This document shows positions 18,611 to 27,799 of a stretch of 64,000 nucleotides of DNA, piece after piece. This DNA comes from Bdellovibrionales bacterium (GTDB lineage: Bacteria; Bdellovibrionota; Bdellovibrionia; Bdellovibrionales; JAMPXM01). Location: positions 1 through 64,000 of the forward strand of contig JADJOF010000007.1 in NCBI GenBank assembly GCA_016713885.1. The letters run 5' to 3'. The stretch's first letter is position 1; every line of letters starts with the position of its first letter. The position numbers and the translations under genes were made by a program. The notes beneath the pieces are model-generated. The model had not been told where the DNA came from. It saw only the letters and a list, made by a program, of their open reading frames with translations, and did not search any database.

Positions 18611-19383
18611 ACAGCTCACTTGCTAAGACACTCGTACCGCGAGCAAAGCGCCTTGAGGGCGGCCGCATTCTCGTGACGGGATCGTCGCGCGGCATCGGCG
18701 CCGGCATTGCAATATGGCTTGCGGCAGAGGGTGCAAAAATTGTTGTGACTTATTCTTCGAATGAAGAAGCGGCACAGAAAGTCGTTGCTGAACTTCCTGG
18801 CAGCGGTCACATCTGTCTTCCACTCAATGTTGCCGATGAAGGCTCGGTCGAAGCGCTGTTTGCAAAAATCGGCGAAACTGGTGGCCTGACCGGGCTTGTT
18901 AACAATGCCGGGATCACGCGCGATCAACTCTTACTTCGCATGAAGGCGGACGACTTTGATTCGGTCATCGCAACGAATTTGCGTGGCACATTTCTCTGCT
19001 CGCGGGCGGCGACCAAAATGATGTTCAAAGCCAAAACTCCGGGTTCGATCGTCAATATCACGTCGGTCAGTGGCGAAATGGGAAATCCCGGCCAGGCCAA
19101 CTACTCCGCCAGCAAAGCCGGCGTTGAGGGCTTCACAAAGGCTCTGGCAAAAGAAGTGGCCGTTCGCGGCATTCGGGCCAACTGCATCGCTCCGGGCTTT
19201 ATCGCAACTGAAATGACCGGAGTTCTCACCGACGATCAAAAGACGAAAATTCAGAGCAGCATCCCGATGGGAACCGTAGGCGAAACGGAAGATATAGCGG
19301 CGGCAGCGGCTTTTTTGCTTAGTGATGAAGCGCGTTACATTACCGGCCATACTCTGAGCGTCAACGGCGGCATGTACATGTAG
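18607..19383 (+). CDS. fabG: 3-oxoacyl-ACP reductase
   Basis: NADPH-dependent ketoreductase of the short-chain dehydrogenase family. Cofactor motif TGSSRGIG (residues 24-31), NNAG (99-102), catalytic Ser153, Tyr166 and Lys170 (the last two in YSASK). Length 258, about 12 residues longer than usual at the N-terminus, because the coupled ATGA start at 18607 precedes the usual fold start RILVTGSSRGIG. C-terminus SVNGGMYM is typical. Confidence 0.93.
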   Translation: MNSSLAKTLVPRAKRLEGGRILVTGSSRGIGAGIAIWLAAEGAKIVVTYSSNEEAAQKVVAELPGSGHICLPLNVADEGSVEALFAKIGETGGLTGLVNNAGITRDQLLLRMKADDFDSVIATNLRGTFLCSRAATKMMFKAKTPGSIVNITSVSGEMGNPGQANYSASKAGVEGFTKALAKEVAVRGIRANCIAPGFIATEMTGVLTDDQKTKIQSSIPMGTVGETEDIAAAAAFLLSDEARYITGHTLSVNGGMYM

Positions 19384-19498
19384 TAAAGGCATGTTCTCTT
19401 TTGCGTTTTTGTTTTTTTTGAGTTCAAATCCTCGCTTTCTTTGTCGTGGTGGATCATCGGCTGAATGTTGATGAAGTGTTGCGACAAAGTTTGGATCG

Positions 19499-19514
19499 AG
19501 AAACTCGAGTTTCT
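19499..19514. promoter_or_regulatory. Perfect 16-bp palindrome between fabG and acpP
   Basis: AGAAACTCGAGTTTCT is a perfect inverted repeat with no spacer, in the 219-base gap between fabG and acpP, 89 bases before the acpP start. A second, looser inverted repeat (CTTTGTCG 19439-19446, CGACAAAG 19482-19489) lies just upstream. The gap is the only large one in the operon, so it probably contains a separate acpP promoter and this palindrome is a candidate operator. Confidence 0.45.
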
Positions 19515-19602
19515 GGATATAGAAACTAGAAATTGAAGATGAATTAAGATAACTCAGTTCGATACATAGCGGGCTGACAGAATACCCGACGGAGGTGTCA
19601 AG

Positions 19603-19845
19603 ATGATGGCAACAGTACAACCTAAAGTTCGTGATGTGATTGCAGAGCAACTCGGCGTAGATCCTGAGCGCGTAAAACCAGAAGCGTCGTTCATCGATGA
19701 CCTCGGCGCCGATAGCCTCGACATCGTTGAGCTTGTTATGGCCGTCGAAGAAGAGTTCGGCATCGAAATTCCAGACGAAGATGCTGAGAAGCTGAAGACT
19801 GTTGGCGACTTCTGCGGATACCTTTCTGCAAAAGGTAAGGCTTAA
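19603..19845 (+). CDS. acpP: Acyl carrier protein
   Basis: An 80-residue acidic protein with the phosphopantetheine attachment Ser38 in GADSLDIVELVM. The rest (EQLGVDPERVKPEASFIDDLG, IPDEDAEKLKTVGDF) is canonical ACP. ACGGAGG lies 8 bases upstream of ATG 19603; ATG 19606 is an equally possible start. It is preceded by a 219-base gap that suggests its own promoter and is followed 3 bases later by fabF. Confidence 0.97.
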   Translation: MMATVQPKVRDVIAEQLGVDPERVKPEASFIDDLGADSLDIVELVMAVEEEFGIEIPDEDAEKLKTVGDFCGYLSAKGKA

Positions 19846-19848
19846 GCA

Positions 19849-21141
19849 ATGGGCCTGGCTTCCCCTTCCAATCGTTTTGAGCGTGTTTCAACACCCGAAA
19901 GACGAGTCGTCGTAACCGGCATGGGTTGCGTCACTCCTCTGGGTCTTGATTTGAGCTCGAGCTGGAAGGCGGCAGTCGCGGGTCAATCGGGGATTGGAGC
20001 AATCACCCAGTTTGATGCTAGCCAATACGATGTTCGCTTTGCCGGTGAAGTGAAGGGTTTCGATCCTTCAACCGTCATCGAGAAAAAGGAACAGAAGAAA
20101 ATGGCAAGATTCATTCATCTTGCCATCTCAGCTGCGGACCAAGCATTTCGAGACTCTGGTCTCGATCCCGCGCAGTTCTCCGACGAGTTTCGTGCGCGAA
20201 TTGGCGCGATCGTTGGCGTTGGAATTGGCGGAATTAACGAGCTTGAACAAGCCGGCGTTGTTATTAAAGAGCGAGGCCCAGGACGGATCTCCCCGTTTTT
20301 GATTCCTTCTGTCATCGCCAACATGGCGAGCGGCAATATTACAATCAAGTACGGCCTCAAGGGCGTGAATTACTCGGTGACTTCGGCTTGCTCATCGGGC
20401 GCACACTCCATTGGCGAAGCGACAAATTACATTCGACGTGGCTTGGCTGACGTGATGTTGGCTGGAGGCGCGGAAGCTGCGATTGGTCCTTTGGGAATTG
20501 GCGGTTTTGCTGCGATGAAAGCGCTTTCAACACGAAACGATCAGCCCGCAATGGCGAGTCGTCCGTTTGATCGCGATCGCGATGGTTTTGTTCTGAGCGA
20601 GGCTGGTGCGATGCTGATCCTTGAGGATTTCGAACACGCCTCTCGTCGTGGCGCGAAAATCTATGGCGAGGTTGCAGGTTACGGCTCAAGTTCGGACGCG
20701 CACCATATGACAAATCCAGCGCCAGGTGGAGTAGGCGCAGCGCTCGCGATGAAAGTCGCTCTTGCTGACGCGCATTTGAATCCTGAAGACATTCAGTACA
20801 TCAATGCACATGGAACTTCGACTCCTGCTGGTGACGGCCAGGAGACAGGCGCGGTAAAATCGGTCTTCACAGGCCATGCAAAGAAACTTTGGGTCAGCAG
20901 TACGAAGTCCGTTATGGGGCATTCGTTAGGTGCCGCTGGTGCGATCGAGAGTGTTTTCTCTATTATGGCGATGCACACCAATACGGCGCCGCCAACGATC
21001 AACCTTGATCACCCCAGTGATGACTGCGACTTAGACTATGTTCCTCACGTCGCACGCGAAGGTCGCTTTAGCGCCGTGATGAATAATAGCTTTGGTTTTG
21101 GCGGCACCAACTCGTGCCTTGTGTTTACGAAGGCTCCCTAA
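19849..21141 (+). CDS. fabF: 3-oxoacyl-ACP synthase II (KAS II)
   Basis: Elongating condensing enzyme. Catalytic Cys in TSACSSGAHS (about residue 179), His in NAHGTSTPAGD (about 320) and His in MGHSLGAAGAIE (about 357); C-terminal NNSFGFGGTN is the family end. Length 430, with about 17 extra N-terminal residues before RRVVVTGMGCVTPLG. Starts 3 bases after acpP. Confidence 0.95.
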   Translation: MGLASPSNRFERVSTPERRVVVTGMGCVTPLGLDLSSSWKAAVAGQSGIGAITQFDASQYDVRFAGEVKGFDPSTVIEKKEQKKMARFIHLAISAADQAFRDSGLDPAQFSDEFRARIGAIVGVGIGGINELEQAGVVIKERGPGRISPFLIPSVIANMASGNITIKYGLKGVNYSVTSACSSGAHSIGEATNYIRRGLADVMLAGGAEAAIGPLGIGGFAAMKALSTRNDQPAMASRPFDRDRDGFVLSEAGAMLILEDFEHASRRGAKIYGEVAGYGSSSDAHHMTNPAPGGVGAALAMKVALADAHLNPEDIQYINAHGTSTPAGDGQETGAVKSVFTGHAKKLWVSSTKSVMGHSLGAAGAIESVFSIMAMHTNTAPPTINLDHPSDDCDLDYVPHVAREGRFSAVMNNSFGFGGTNSCLVFTKAP

Positions 21142-21155
21142 TAAATCTTGAGGGC

Positions 21156-21629
21156 ATGAAAACACGGAATGTGTACGTTGCCAGCGATCACGCTGGCTTT
21201 GATCTCAAATCTTATATTCTGAGCCAATGGGCTCAGGGATATGTCGGGCCTTCGATTCATTGGAAGTTTATCGATCTTGGGCCGACGACGGACGCTCGAG
21301 TGGACTATCCGGACTTTGCGCATGCGGTCTGTGCACGAGTACTCGCGGACAAAGATCAATCTTCGCGGGGAATCCTGATATGCGGTTCTGGCCAAGGTAT
21401 GGCGATCTCAGCAAACCGTCACCCCGGCATTCGAGCGGCTCTAGTCTGGAATGAAGAGTCCACGATCCTGTCGCGAAGCCATAACGACGCGAATATCCTC
21501 TGTGTTGGCGCCCGATTGATTGAGCGAGATTTGATGAAAGCGATGCTACCGGCATTTTTAAACACCGAATTTGAAGGCGGCCGGCATCTTGGACGCATTC
21601 AAAAAATAGAACCAGCAGCGAAGGAGTAG
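21156..21629 (+). CDS. rpiB: Ribose-5-phosphate isomerase B
   Basis: Interconverts ribose-5-phosphate and ribulose-5-phosphate. RpiB/LacAB features: VASDHAGFDLK near the N-terminus, VDYPDFAHAV, catalytic Cys in ILICGSGQGM (about residue 76), ANRHPGIRAAL and the SRSHNDANILCVGAR block. The ATG at 21156 fits the family start; a longer in-frame reading from 21114 overlaps fabF and is not needed. Between fabF and glyA with 14- and 2-base spacing, so it belongs to the same transcript. rpiB-glyA adjacency is found in other bacteria. Confidence 0.92.
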   Translation: MKTRNVYVASDHAGFDLKSYILSQWAQGYVGPSIHWKFIDLGPTTDARVDYPDFAHAVCARVLADKDQSSRGILICGSGQGMAISANRHPGIRAALVWNEESTILSRSHNDANILCVGARLIERDLMKAMLPAFLNTEFEGGRHLGRIQKIEPAAKE

Positions 21630-21631
21630 CC

Positions 21632-22957
21632 ATGCAATTCTCACCTGAGGCAACAACAGAATCACCTCGACCGACTCGCCCATCTCCAACCGAGATCTCG
21701 ACTCTCAGCAAAGCCGACCCTGAAATTGCGGGATTCCTTCGAGATGAGACCGAGCGTCAGTTTTATGGACTCGAAATGATCGCCAGCGAGAACTACACCT
21801 CGCGCGCCGTGATGGAGGCACAGGGCTCCATACTCACCAACAAATATGCGGAGGGTTATCCAGGAAAGCGCTATTACGGCGGCTGTGAGCACGTTGACCA
21901 CATCGAGGCTCTCGCTATTGAACGTCTCAAAAACTTCTATGGCGCGCCTGCGGCGAACGTTCAGCCACATTCTGGTTCACAGGCCAATATGGCCGTCTAT
22001 CTGGCAGCGGTAAAACCTGGTGAAACGATCATGGGAATGGATCTTTCACACGGTGGCCACCTCACACACGGGAGCCCCGTCAACTTTAGCGGAACGCTTT
22101 TTAAAGCGACGAGCTATAAACTCGATCCCGAGACCGGCCGACTCAACTACGACACCATTCGCGCGACAGCAAAAGAAGTAAAACCGAAACTTCTGATCGC
22201 CGGCTACTCGGCCTATCCTCGCACTCTCGACTTTGCGAAATTCCGTGAGATCGCCGATGAAGTCGGCGCAACGCTGCTTGTCGATATGGCTCACTTCGCA
22301 GGACTCGTCGCGGGAGGCGCGCACCCTTCACCGATCCCCTATGCTCACTTTGTGACGTCGACCACGCACAAAACCCTTCGCGGGCCACGCGGAGGAGTCA
22401 TTTTGGTTGGTGATGGCTATCGCGACAAGGTCGACGAAATCACCAAGCTCATGAATTCAAAAATATTCCCAGGCATCCAAGGGGGACCACTCGAGCATGT
22501 GATTGCAGCCAAAGCAGTTGCGTTTCACGAGGCACTCCAACCGTCGTTTAAAGCCTATGCAAAACAGGTGGTTCTCAACGCTCAGGCCTTGGCTGAGGCG
22601 CTTCTCTTGGGCGGCCTTAAACTTGTGACGGGCGGCACCGACAACCATCTGGTTCTTGTTGACCTCTCTGACTCACCAGTGACCGGAAAAGACGCCGAAC
22701 TCGCACTTGATCGCGCGGGAATCACCGTCAATAAAAACACGGTCCCCAACGAAAAGCGCTCTCCGTTTGTCACAAGCGGCGTTCGGATTGGGACTCCCGC
22801 ACTCACCACTCGCGGCATGCGGGAGTCGGAAATGAAACTGATCGGAGGTTGGATCGCCGATGTGATTCACCACCATCAAGATGAACAGAAGATTGCAGAG
22901 ATTCGAAATGAAGTCGCCGAGCTCTGTCAGTCCTACCCGATCTATTCAGTGGAGTAA
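21632..22957 (+). CDS. glyA: Serine hydroxymethyltransferase
   Basis: PLP enzyme converting serine and tetrahydrofolate to glycine and methylene-tetrahydrofolate. Family blocks: EMIASENYTSRAVMEAQGS, NKYAEGYPGKRYYGGCEHVD, DMAHFAGLVAGG and the PLP lysine in TTHKTLRGPRGG (about residue 246). Length 441, including a Ser/Thr/Pro-rich N-terminal extension of about 25 residues. The stop overlaps the next start by one base (TAATG). Confidence 0.95.
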   Translation: MQFSPEATTESPRPTRPSPTEISTLSKADPEIAGFLRDETERQFYGLEMIASENYTSRAVMEAQGSILTNKYAEGYPGKRYYGGCEHVDHIEALAIERLKNFYGAPAANVQPHSGSQANMAVYLAAVKPGETIMGMDLSHGGHLTHGSPVNFSGTLFKATSYKLDPETGRLNYDTIRATAKEVKPKLLIAGYSAYPRTLDFAKFREIADEVGATLLVDMAHFAGLVAGGAHPSPIPYAHFVTSTTHKTLRGPRGGVILVGDGYRDKVDEITKLMNSKIFPGIQGGPLEHVIAAKAVAFHEALQPSFKAYAKQVVLNAQALAEALLLGGLKLVTGGTDNHLVLVDLSDSPVTGKDAELALDRAGITVNKNTVPNEKRSPFVTSGVRIGTPALTTRGMRESEMKLIGGWIADVIHHHQDEQKIAEIRNEVAELCQSYPIYSVE

Positions 22958-23527
22958 TGGTGCGCGTACGCCTCCTTTCGCTTGCGATCTATCTCGTATC
23001 CTTCACCAGCTGCTCGACTTTTCGCGGCCTTGGCGAGTATCAAGCGCCAGACGGTCAACTTGAGGAAGCAAGTCCGGCGGCGGCGCCCGTTGGCCCAACG
23101 CTTTCCTGGTCCGGCGAGCGGTATAGCCAATCAAGCCGCACCGATTCGATGCACTTTGACTGGCCCGTTGAAGAGGCTCGAACAAGCCGCGGCTTTCTTC
23201 TCGGCAAACGCTGGCACTACGGCGTCGATCTTGCGGCGCCCAAAGGCACGCCCATTCTCGCCAGCGAAGCTGGAGTCGTGGTGTACGCGGGAAAAGGGTT
23301 TTCTGGGTACGGCAAACTCATCGTCGTTGAACATAACGACGAGTGGGCAACGCTTTACGCTCACCTCAACAAATATTCAGTAAAAAGAAGGCGAACGCGT
23401 TAAACAAGGCCAAAAGATTGGTGAGATGGGACGAACTGGCCGCGCGAGCGGAGTGCACTTACACTTTGAGATTCGCTACAACCGACAACCGGTAAATCCG
23501 TTGATGTATTTGCCGCAAGGCTACTGA
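22957..23527 (+). CDS. M23 (LytM-type) peptidase lipoprotein, one frameshift
   Basis: Signal peptide with lipobox FTSC (Cys about 19), then a short linker and a C-terminal LytM/M23 domain: zinc ligands in HYGVDLAAPKGT (HxxxD) and in the restored tail GVHLHFEIRYN (HxH). As written the frame runs out at 23403; one base too many in the A run 23382-23386 explains it. Corrected, it reads YSVKEGERVKQGQKIGEMG and ends at 23527 with 189 residues. Such proteins cut peptidoglycan cross-links or activate amidases. Its stop overlaps the convergent neighbour. Confidence 0.8.
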
Positions 23528-23907
23528 CGATAGAGCGTCTTAATCTCTTTAAGACGCAGGATCACATAAGCGCCAAGCCCAATCATGAGTGTGAACACGG
23601 CCGTTGCGATCAGTATCACGGCCACCGTGGCAATCACCCCGCGACCATTGAGACCCGGAGCTTTATCAAACTGCAGAAGTTGCGACCAAACTCGCGAACC
23701 CGCACCTTGATTTTGAATTTCTCGCACCGTGTAGGCCAGCACCAGTCCTCCCATCACGGTCGAGAGAAAAACCGGAAGACGCTCAAGCGGACGATAGAGA
23801 ACTAAAAAGGAAAGAATCGTCAGAGCCCACCACGGTAGCCACACCGCAAGAGAGGCGACAATAACAACAAGAATGAACGGCGCTATTCGAGTCGATAACG
23901 TCATCAA
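23521..23907 (-). CDS. Small three-pass membrane protein
   Basis: A 128-residue protein with three hydrophobic segments (about residues 8-40, possibly a double pass, 46-60 and 92-116). No family recognised. Its start overlaps the stop of the penicillin-acylase gene by 4 bases (ATGA on the minus strand), so the two are translationally coupled and may work together at the membrane. It converges with the M23 peptidase gene. Confidence 0.65.
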   Translation of the reverse strand: MMTLSTRIAPFILVVIVASLAVWLPWWALTILSFLVLYRPLERLPVFLSTVMGGLVLAYTVREIQNQGAGSRVWSQLLQFDKAPGLNGRGVIATVAVILIATAVFTLMIGLGAYVILRLKEIKTLYRQ

Positions 23908-26354
23908 TCACCTGTCTTGAGGAGGTAAGGTTTCATTTCACCCTGAGCCCAGGTTTCAAGCCACATGTCGTAGTCAGGCGAACTCGGATCACCACTGATT
24001 CCTCCGGGAATCATAAACCACGCCTTGGGCTCCTTCTCAAAACCAACAACCATTTTCCACGTCGGACCGTGATTGCCTTTATTTGCGAAAATAGATTCTG
24101 CAACGCCCCCGGCTTTTCGATTCTCCCGACCTAGCCCCGGGATGCGCGATGTGTGGCGAATGTTGGTTCTTTGATAGTCAGCCCATACCGGATGCCGCTG
24201 TCCTGTCGATGACTTCAGCTCAACACAGGCCTGCACTGCAGCCGAGCGCAATCGATCTTCGAGTTTCTCAACCTGCGGAGTCTCGCGTCGGTCCCAAACC
24301 GCTGGGTCAGCGTCGGACTCGACGAGCTCATGAAGCCTCCACTGCTGCGGCCAGAGAACTGACTCACTTGGGCCAATCATGTCTATCCACAACGCCTGTT
24401 CAAGGGCTTTCCACCAAGCCGTAAGAACGGCGGCTTCTTTCGACTCCGGACGATAGCGCCCATCCCAGTTCTTAAGTTCCACCATTGACGCTGAATCGAG
24501 ACAGTCTGCCAGTGGCTCAGAGGGGGCAACTTTTTGGAAAACTCGAACGACAACATCTCGAAACCATTCGCCGTGAAGACTCTCGTCGCCTCCTTGCATA
24601 GTGACAATTTCTTCTGCGCGCCAAAGCTTCTTCTCCGCCAGGCGTCGTTTGATTTCCATGGCCCGGTACGGAGACGCATAGAACCATCCAAATTGACTGA
24701 TGCCAGGGCCTGCGATCGGAGCTTGATTGGCCGTCACAATTGAATCGCGGGTACCTTTTGCCTGTGGGCTTTCGCTTCGAGGCAAAAAGCCATGCCAGAG
24801 GTCATCATTTGCCGACGCCTCCGCAACAACTCGACCGTCCCGTCCATCGCGATTTGGAAAAAGTCCGGCATGCAAATAGCTCACATGTCCGCTGCCGTCG
24901 GCACAAGTGAAATTCTGCGATGGTGCCACGTAGGCCTCAAGCGCAGCAAAACAGTCGTCGGCTTTTGTCGCGGAGTTCAGCAAGAGGAAGGTCCTCAATT
25001 CATTACTCGCGAGTGAACCGGTCCACTGCGGAACAAGACCCGCCGGAATATCGACGATCCCTGGGCGGTCGCCAGAATCGAAAACAATCGGCCCTATATG
25101 AGTCTCGCGAATTTTGATCAACTCCGGTTCGCCACCTGCAACGAGAATTGTCTCCTCGTGAGTGACCACTGGCCGCCAAGCATCGTCGAACAGATACTCT
25201 TGGCGATGCTCATCGCGGAAGCGCAACTGATACCAATCCAGAACGTCATCGGCGCCATTCGTGACGGCCCAGCCCATCTTCTGATTAAAACCAACAACCA
25301 CACCCGGCGCCCCTGGCAGGCTGGCCCCAAAGACGTTGATTGTAGGGCCAGAGAGCTGAATGGGGAACCAAAGCGCCGGGAGCGAATATCCTAAATGTAG
25401 ATCATTTGCTAAAATCGGACTATGCGACTCTGTTGAATTGGGTCCCAGCACCCAGCTGTTACTGCCGTTAGAGGGATCAGGCCAAATAATGTCGGCTGTT
25501 TCTGCCAAAAGGGCTGTCGACGTATCATGCAGGACGCGACTCGAAGCCTCTTGCCAAAGGGGCTTTGGCACGCCGGGAGCGGCAACAGCCTGAGAACGCG
25601 CGCTATCAAGAATAGGCTGCGGTACACTCACCACCCGCGGAAAGAGCAGATCAAAAAGCTCCGTCGAAATTTTATTTCGCGTTTGGTTGAGCTTGAGATC
25701 GTACAGATACCCAGTTAGTTCCCAAGTCATGAACTTCAAAAGACTGGCTGCCCGTTCAGGCCGCCATTCCTCTGGCTTGACGCCAAAAAGGCGGTACTCA
25801 ATCGGAAGATAGCGCTCGGGAGCAAGCTGTGTGTGTGCAATCCTAGCATTCACACCTTTGGCGTAATTTTCCAGCGGCCCCTTTGTCACAGAATCAAGAG
25901 CCATCAATTCGGCCGAAGCCCTCGCTGCTTTCGGCATTTGCATTCGCCTCATAAAGCGATCGATGGGCAAGGCCTGCTCGCCTACGATCTCGGCGACACG
26001 GCCGACAGCAATTCGCGATAAAAAATCCATCTGCCACAGTCGATAGTAGGCGGTCAAAAAGCCTTGAGCAAAATACAACGCCTCGTTATTCTTTGCGACA
26101 ATTCGCGGGACTGAGTTCTCATCAAACTCAATGCGAACTCCACTGAGCCCAGCCGCCGAGGCCGCGTCCAAAAGCAAGTCTTGAACTTCGGTTGAAGTCG
26201 TACTCCGGTGTTGCCAGAAGCCCTCAGAGGGACTCAAAAGCGTTCCGATCGGCTGCAGGCCCTTCCACGACGTCGCCATGGCATAGATGATAAAACCCGT
26301 CGCCATAAGGCCACACAGCGCTTTTACGCTTTGCATGAGCATCCGGATTTTCAT
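23904..26354 (-). CDS. Penicillin acylase-family N-terminal nucleophile hydrolase
   Basis: An 816-residue secreted amidase of the penicillin G/cephalosporin acylase family (also includes acyl-homoserine-lactone acylases). N-terminal hydrophobic anchor (about residues 10-27), alpha-subunit region with PRIVAKNNEALYFAQGFLTAYYRLWQMDF, linker, and the autocatalytic Gly-Ser site NGSNSWVLGP at about residue 299, whose Ser would become the beta-subunit nucleophile. Further family blocks are ILANDLHLGYSLPALWF and GVVVGFNQKMGWAVTNG. The substrate cannot be told. Coupled to a small membrane protein downstream. Confidence 0.88.
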   Translation of the reverse strand: MKIRMLMQSVKALCGLMATGFIIYAMATSWKGLQPIGTLLSPSEGFWQHRSTTSTEVQDLLLDAASAAGLSGVRIEFDENSVPRIVAKNNEALYFAQGFLTAYYRLWQMDFLSRIAVGRVAEIVGEQALPIDRFMRRMQMPKAARASAELMALDSVTKGPLENYAKGVNARIAHTQLAPERYLPIEYRLFGVKPEEWRPERAASLLKFMTWELTGYLYDLKLNQTRNKISTELFDLLFPRVVSVPQPILDSARSQAVAAPGVPKPLWQEASSRVLHDTSTALLAETADIIWPDPSNGSNSWVLGPNSTESHSPILANDLHLGYSLPALWFPIQLSGPTINVFGASLPGAPGVVVGFNQKMGWAVTNGADDVLDWYQLRFRDEHRQEYLFDDAWRPVVTHEETILVAGGEPELIKIRETHIGPIVFDSGDRPGIVDIPAGLVPQWTGSLASNELRTFLLLNSATKADDCFAALEAYVAPSQNFTCADGSGHVSYLHAGLFPNRDGRDGRVVAEASANDDLWHGFLPRSESPQAKGTRDSIVTANQAPIAGPGISQFGWFYASPYRAMEIKRRLAEKKLWRAEEIVTMQGGDESLHGEWFRDVVVRVFQKVAPSEPLADCLDSASMVELKNWDGRYRPESKEAAVLTAWWKALEQALWIDMIGPSESVLWPQQWRLHELVESDADPAVWDRRETPQVEKLEDRLRSAAVQACVELKSSTGQRHPVWADYQRTNIRHTSRIPGLGRENRKAGGVAESIFANKGNHGPTWKMVVGFEKEPKAWFMIPGGISGDPSSPDYDMWLETWAQGEMKPYLLKTGD

Positions 26355-26410
26355 AGCCTGCGCCTAACGCAGTTCGGATGAAACATCAAACACCGAAGCC
26401 GCAATACGAC

Positions 26411-26449
26411 AAAAAAACAAAACGCCCATCGAAACCGACAGGCGTTTGC
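26411..26449 (-). terminator. Intrinsic terminator after the outer-membrane protein gene
   Basis: Read on the minus strand, an 8-bp stem (CAAACGCC pairing with GGGCGTTTTG) encloses a loop of about 12 bases and is followed by seven T residues (A run 26411-26417 on the plus strand). It is placed 27 bases past the stop of the gene ending at 26476, a canonical rho-independent terminator. Confidence 0.8.
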
Positions 26450-26475
26450 TTTTCTAAGTCGTACTTTCGTATCGA

Positions 26476-27447
26476 TTAGATATTGATATTGGCGCTGAGA
26501 CCAACGTTCGTCATCTCCGAACGAAGATCGAGCGGAACGAACTGAACGTTTGGATACAAGTAAACATCGCGAGTAATCGAAATGCCAAGGCCCACCGACT
26601 GAGTGTAGACGTTGCGCTTTACATCTCCGAATGGCTCCGTGCGAGCATGCTCGTAAATCCAAGGGCGGAAGACCGTGCGAAGATTCAGCTTATCGTTGAT
26701 GACGTACTCAGCGAATGGGTAGAACGCAAAAGAGTAGTCCGACTGCTCGCTCTTCACAGCATCATCGTTCTTATCAAATGTGTTGTAACCAGCATCGAAG
26801 GCCATGCCGACAGAGAAGTTCGAACCACCAAAATCATAAATCGCCGTCTGCGAAAAGCCGATACTCGACTGGTAACCAAACTCTCGGTAGAACTCGTCCG
26901 TGTAGACACCAACGCTCACAGCCGACACGTTCTGAATTCCAGCGGCTTGATAGACCGTCTGATAGGTCAGGCCAGGATTCGAAACTGTTGTGCGATCGCG
27001 AAGACTTTTCTTGTCGTCGCCGTGAAAGGGCTTACGCGATGTCACACCGACATCAAGAGCCAGCGACTGAAGCGCGCTCATTTTGTATTTAACGCCAAGC
27101 GAACCCGACATCGCAGGAACGGCCGGAGTCGCTGTGCCCAAAGCGATGTTTGGACGTGTGTCTGAAGTTGGGCTGTTGACAGTACCACCGTTGTAACCAA
27201 GAGCAGCAGAGAAGCTGAACTTGCTCTTTGAACCAGTCTCAGCGCGGAGTTTGCGGTTCGTGATGACTTCATCAACGTCTTGCTCTCCCTCTTTTTTAAC
27301 GGGAGCGTCTTTCGCCGTCACGTTCTCAAGTGTTGTGGTTGTTTCGTTGGCCTGCTCCGACTGAGCCTGAGCTGCTGTGGCCATTCCGGTAACGACGAGT
27401 GCCGCAAGTAAAGTGGCCGCACGCGCTGTGATGAGCTGTTGTTTCAT
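26476..27447 (-). CDS. Outer-membrane beta-barrel-like protein
   Basis: A 323-residue protein with a clear Sec signal peptide (cleavage AQA about residue 29), a hydrophilic Thr/Glu/Lys-rich N-terminal segment of about 50 residues, then alternating strands with aromatic girdles (FSFSAALGYNGG, SVGVYTDEFYREFGYQSSIGF, YSFAFYPFAEYV, KLNLRTVFRPWIYEH) consistent with a 12- to 14-strand barrel. Start ATG follows an AGGGGGG ribosome-binding site. It stands alone with a strong terminator, which suggests high expression. No specific family or substrate is assigned. Confidence 0.75.
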   Translation of the reverse strand: MKQQLITARAATLLAALVVTGMATAAQAQSEQANETTTTLENVTAKDAPVKKEGEQDVDEVITNRKLRAETGSKSKFSFSAALGYNGGTVNSPTSDTRPNIALGTATPAVPAMSGSLGVKYKMSALQSLALDVGVTSRKPFHGDDKKSLRDRTTVSNPGLTYQTVYQAAGIQNVSAVSVGVYTDEFYREFGYQSSIGFSQTAIYDFGGSNFSVGMAFDAGYNTFDKNDDAVKSEQSDYSFAFYPFAEYVINDKLNLRTVFRPWIYEHARTEPFGDVKRNVYTQSVGLGISITRDVYLYPNVQFVPLDLRSEMTNVGLSANINI

Positions 27448-27799
27448 GAATCAGATCCCCCCTCTTTGGTGATCAAACTTTTTCTCGTACATTTAAAATT
27501 CAAACTTAATCCAAATCGAACAATGATCGCCTGAACAACCAGGAGCAGAGCAACCATCGTGCCGACCAGTTTTCCACTTTTTGCTCTGTTTTTGCGCACT
27601 TTTCTTCGGTCACAAGTCACTTTGACACCGGAGCTCATGCGCACCGACAAAGGTGCAAAACCTAACGAAAGTCATATCGGCCCGGCGAAATCTTGTAAAA
27701 CCCAAAAGCGCGGAAGGTTCTGCAGCGCAATAAATTTCACGGCGAATTGGTGTCAGATATTCACTAGTCTGACCGAGACAAGTAGATCTGTCTCAAGAC
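27448..27799. other. 352-base divergent intergenic region
   Basis: Lies between the divergent barrel-protein and DUF3445 genes and must contain both promoters. On the minus strand a 68-codon frame (27650 to 27444) with one hydrophobic segment ends in an ATGA overlap with the barrel gene; it lacks a convincing ribosome-binding site, so I do not call it a gene. I see no other structure. Confidence 0.4.

Noticed and set aside
27444..27650. 68-codon minus-strand frame with one hydrophobic segment, ending in an ATGA overlap with the barrel-protein gene
   Set aside because: No convincing ribosome-binding site, odd composition, and it falls in a region that must hold two promoters; kept only as a note.
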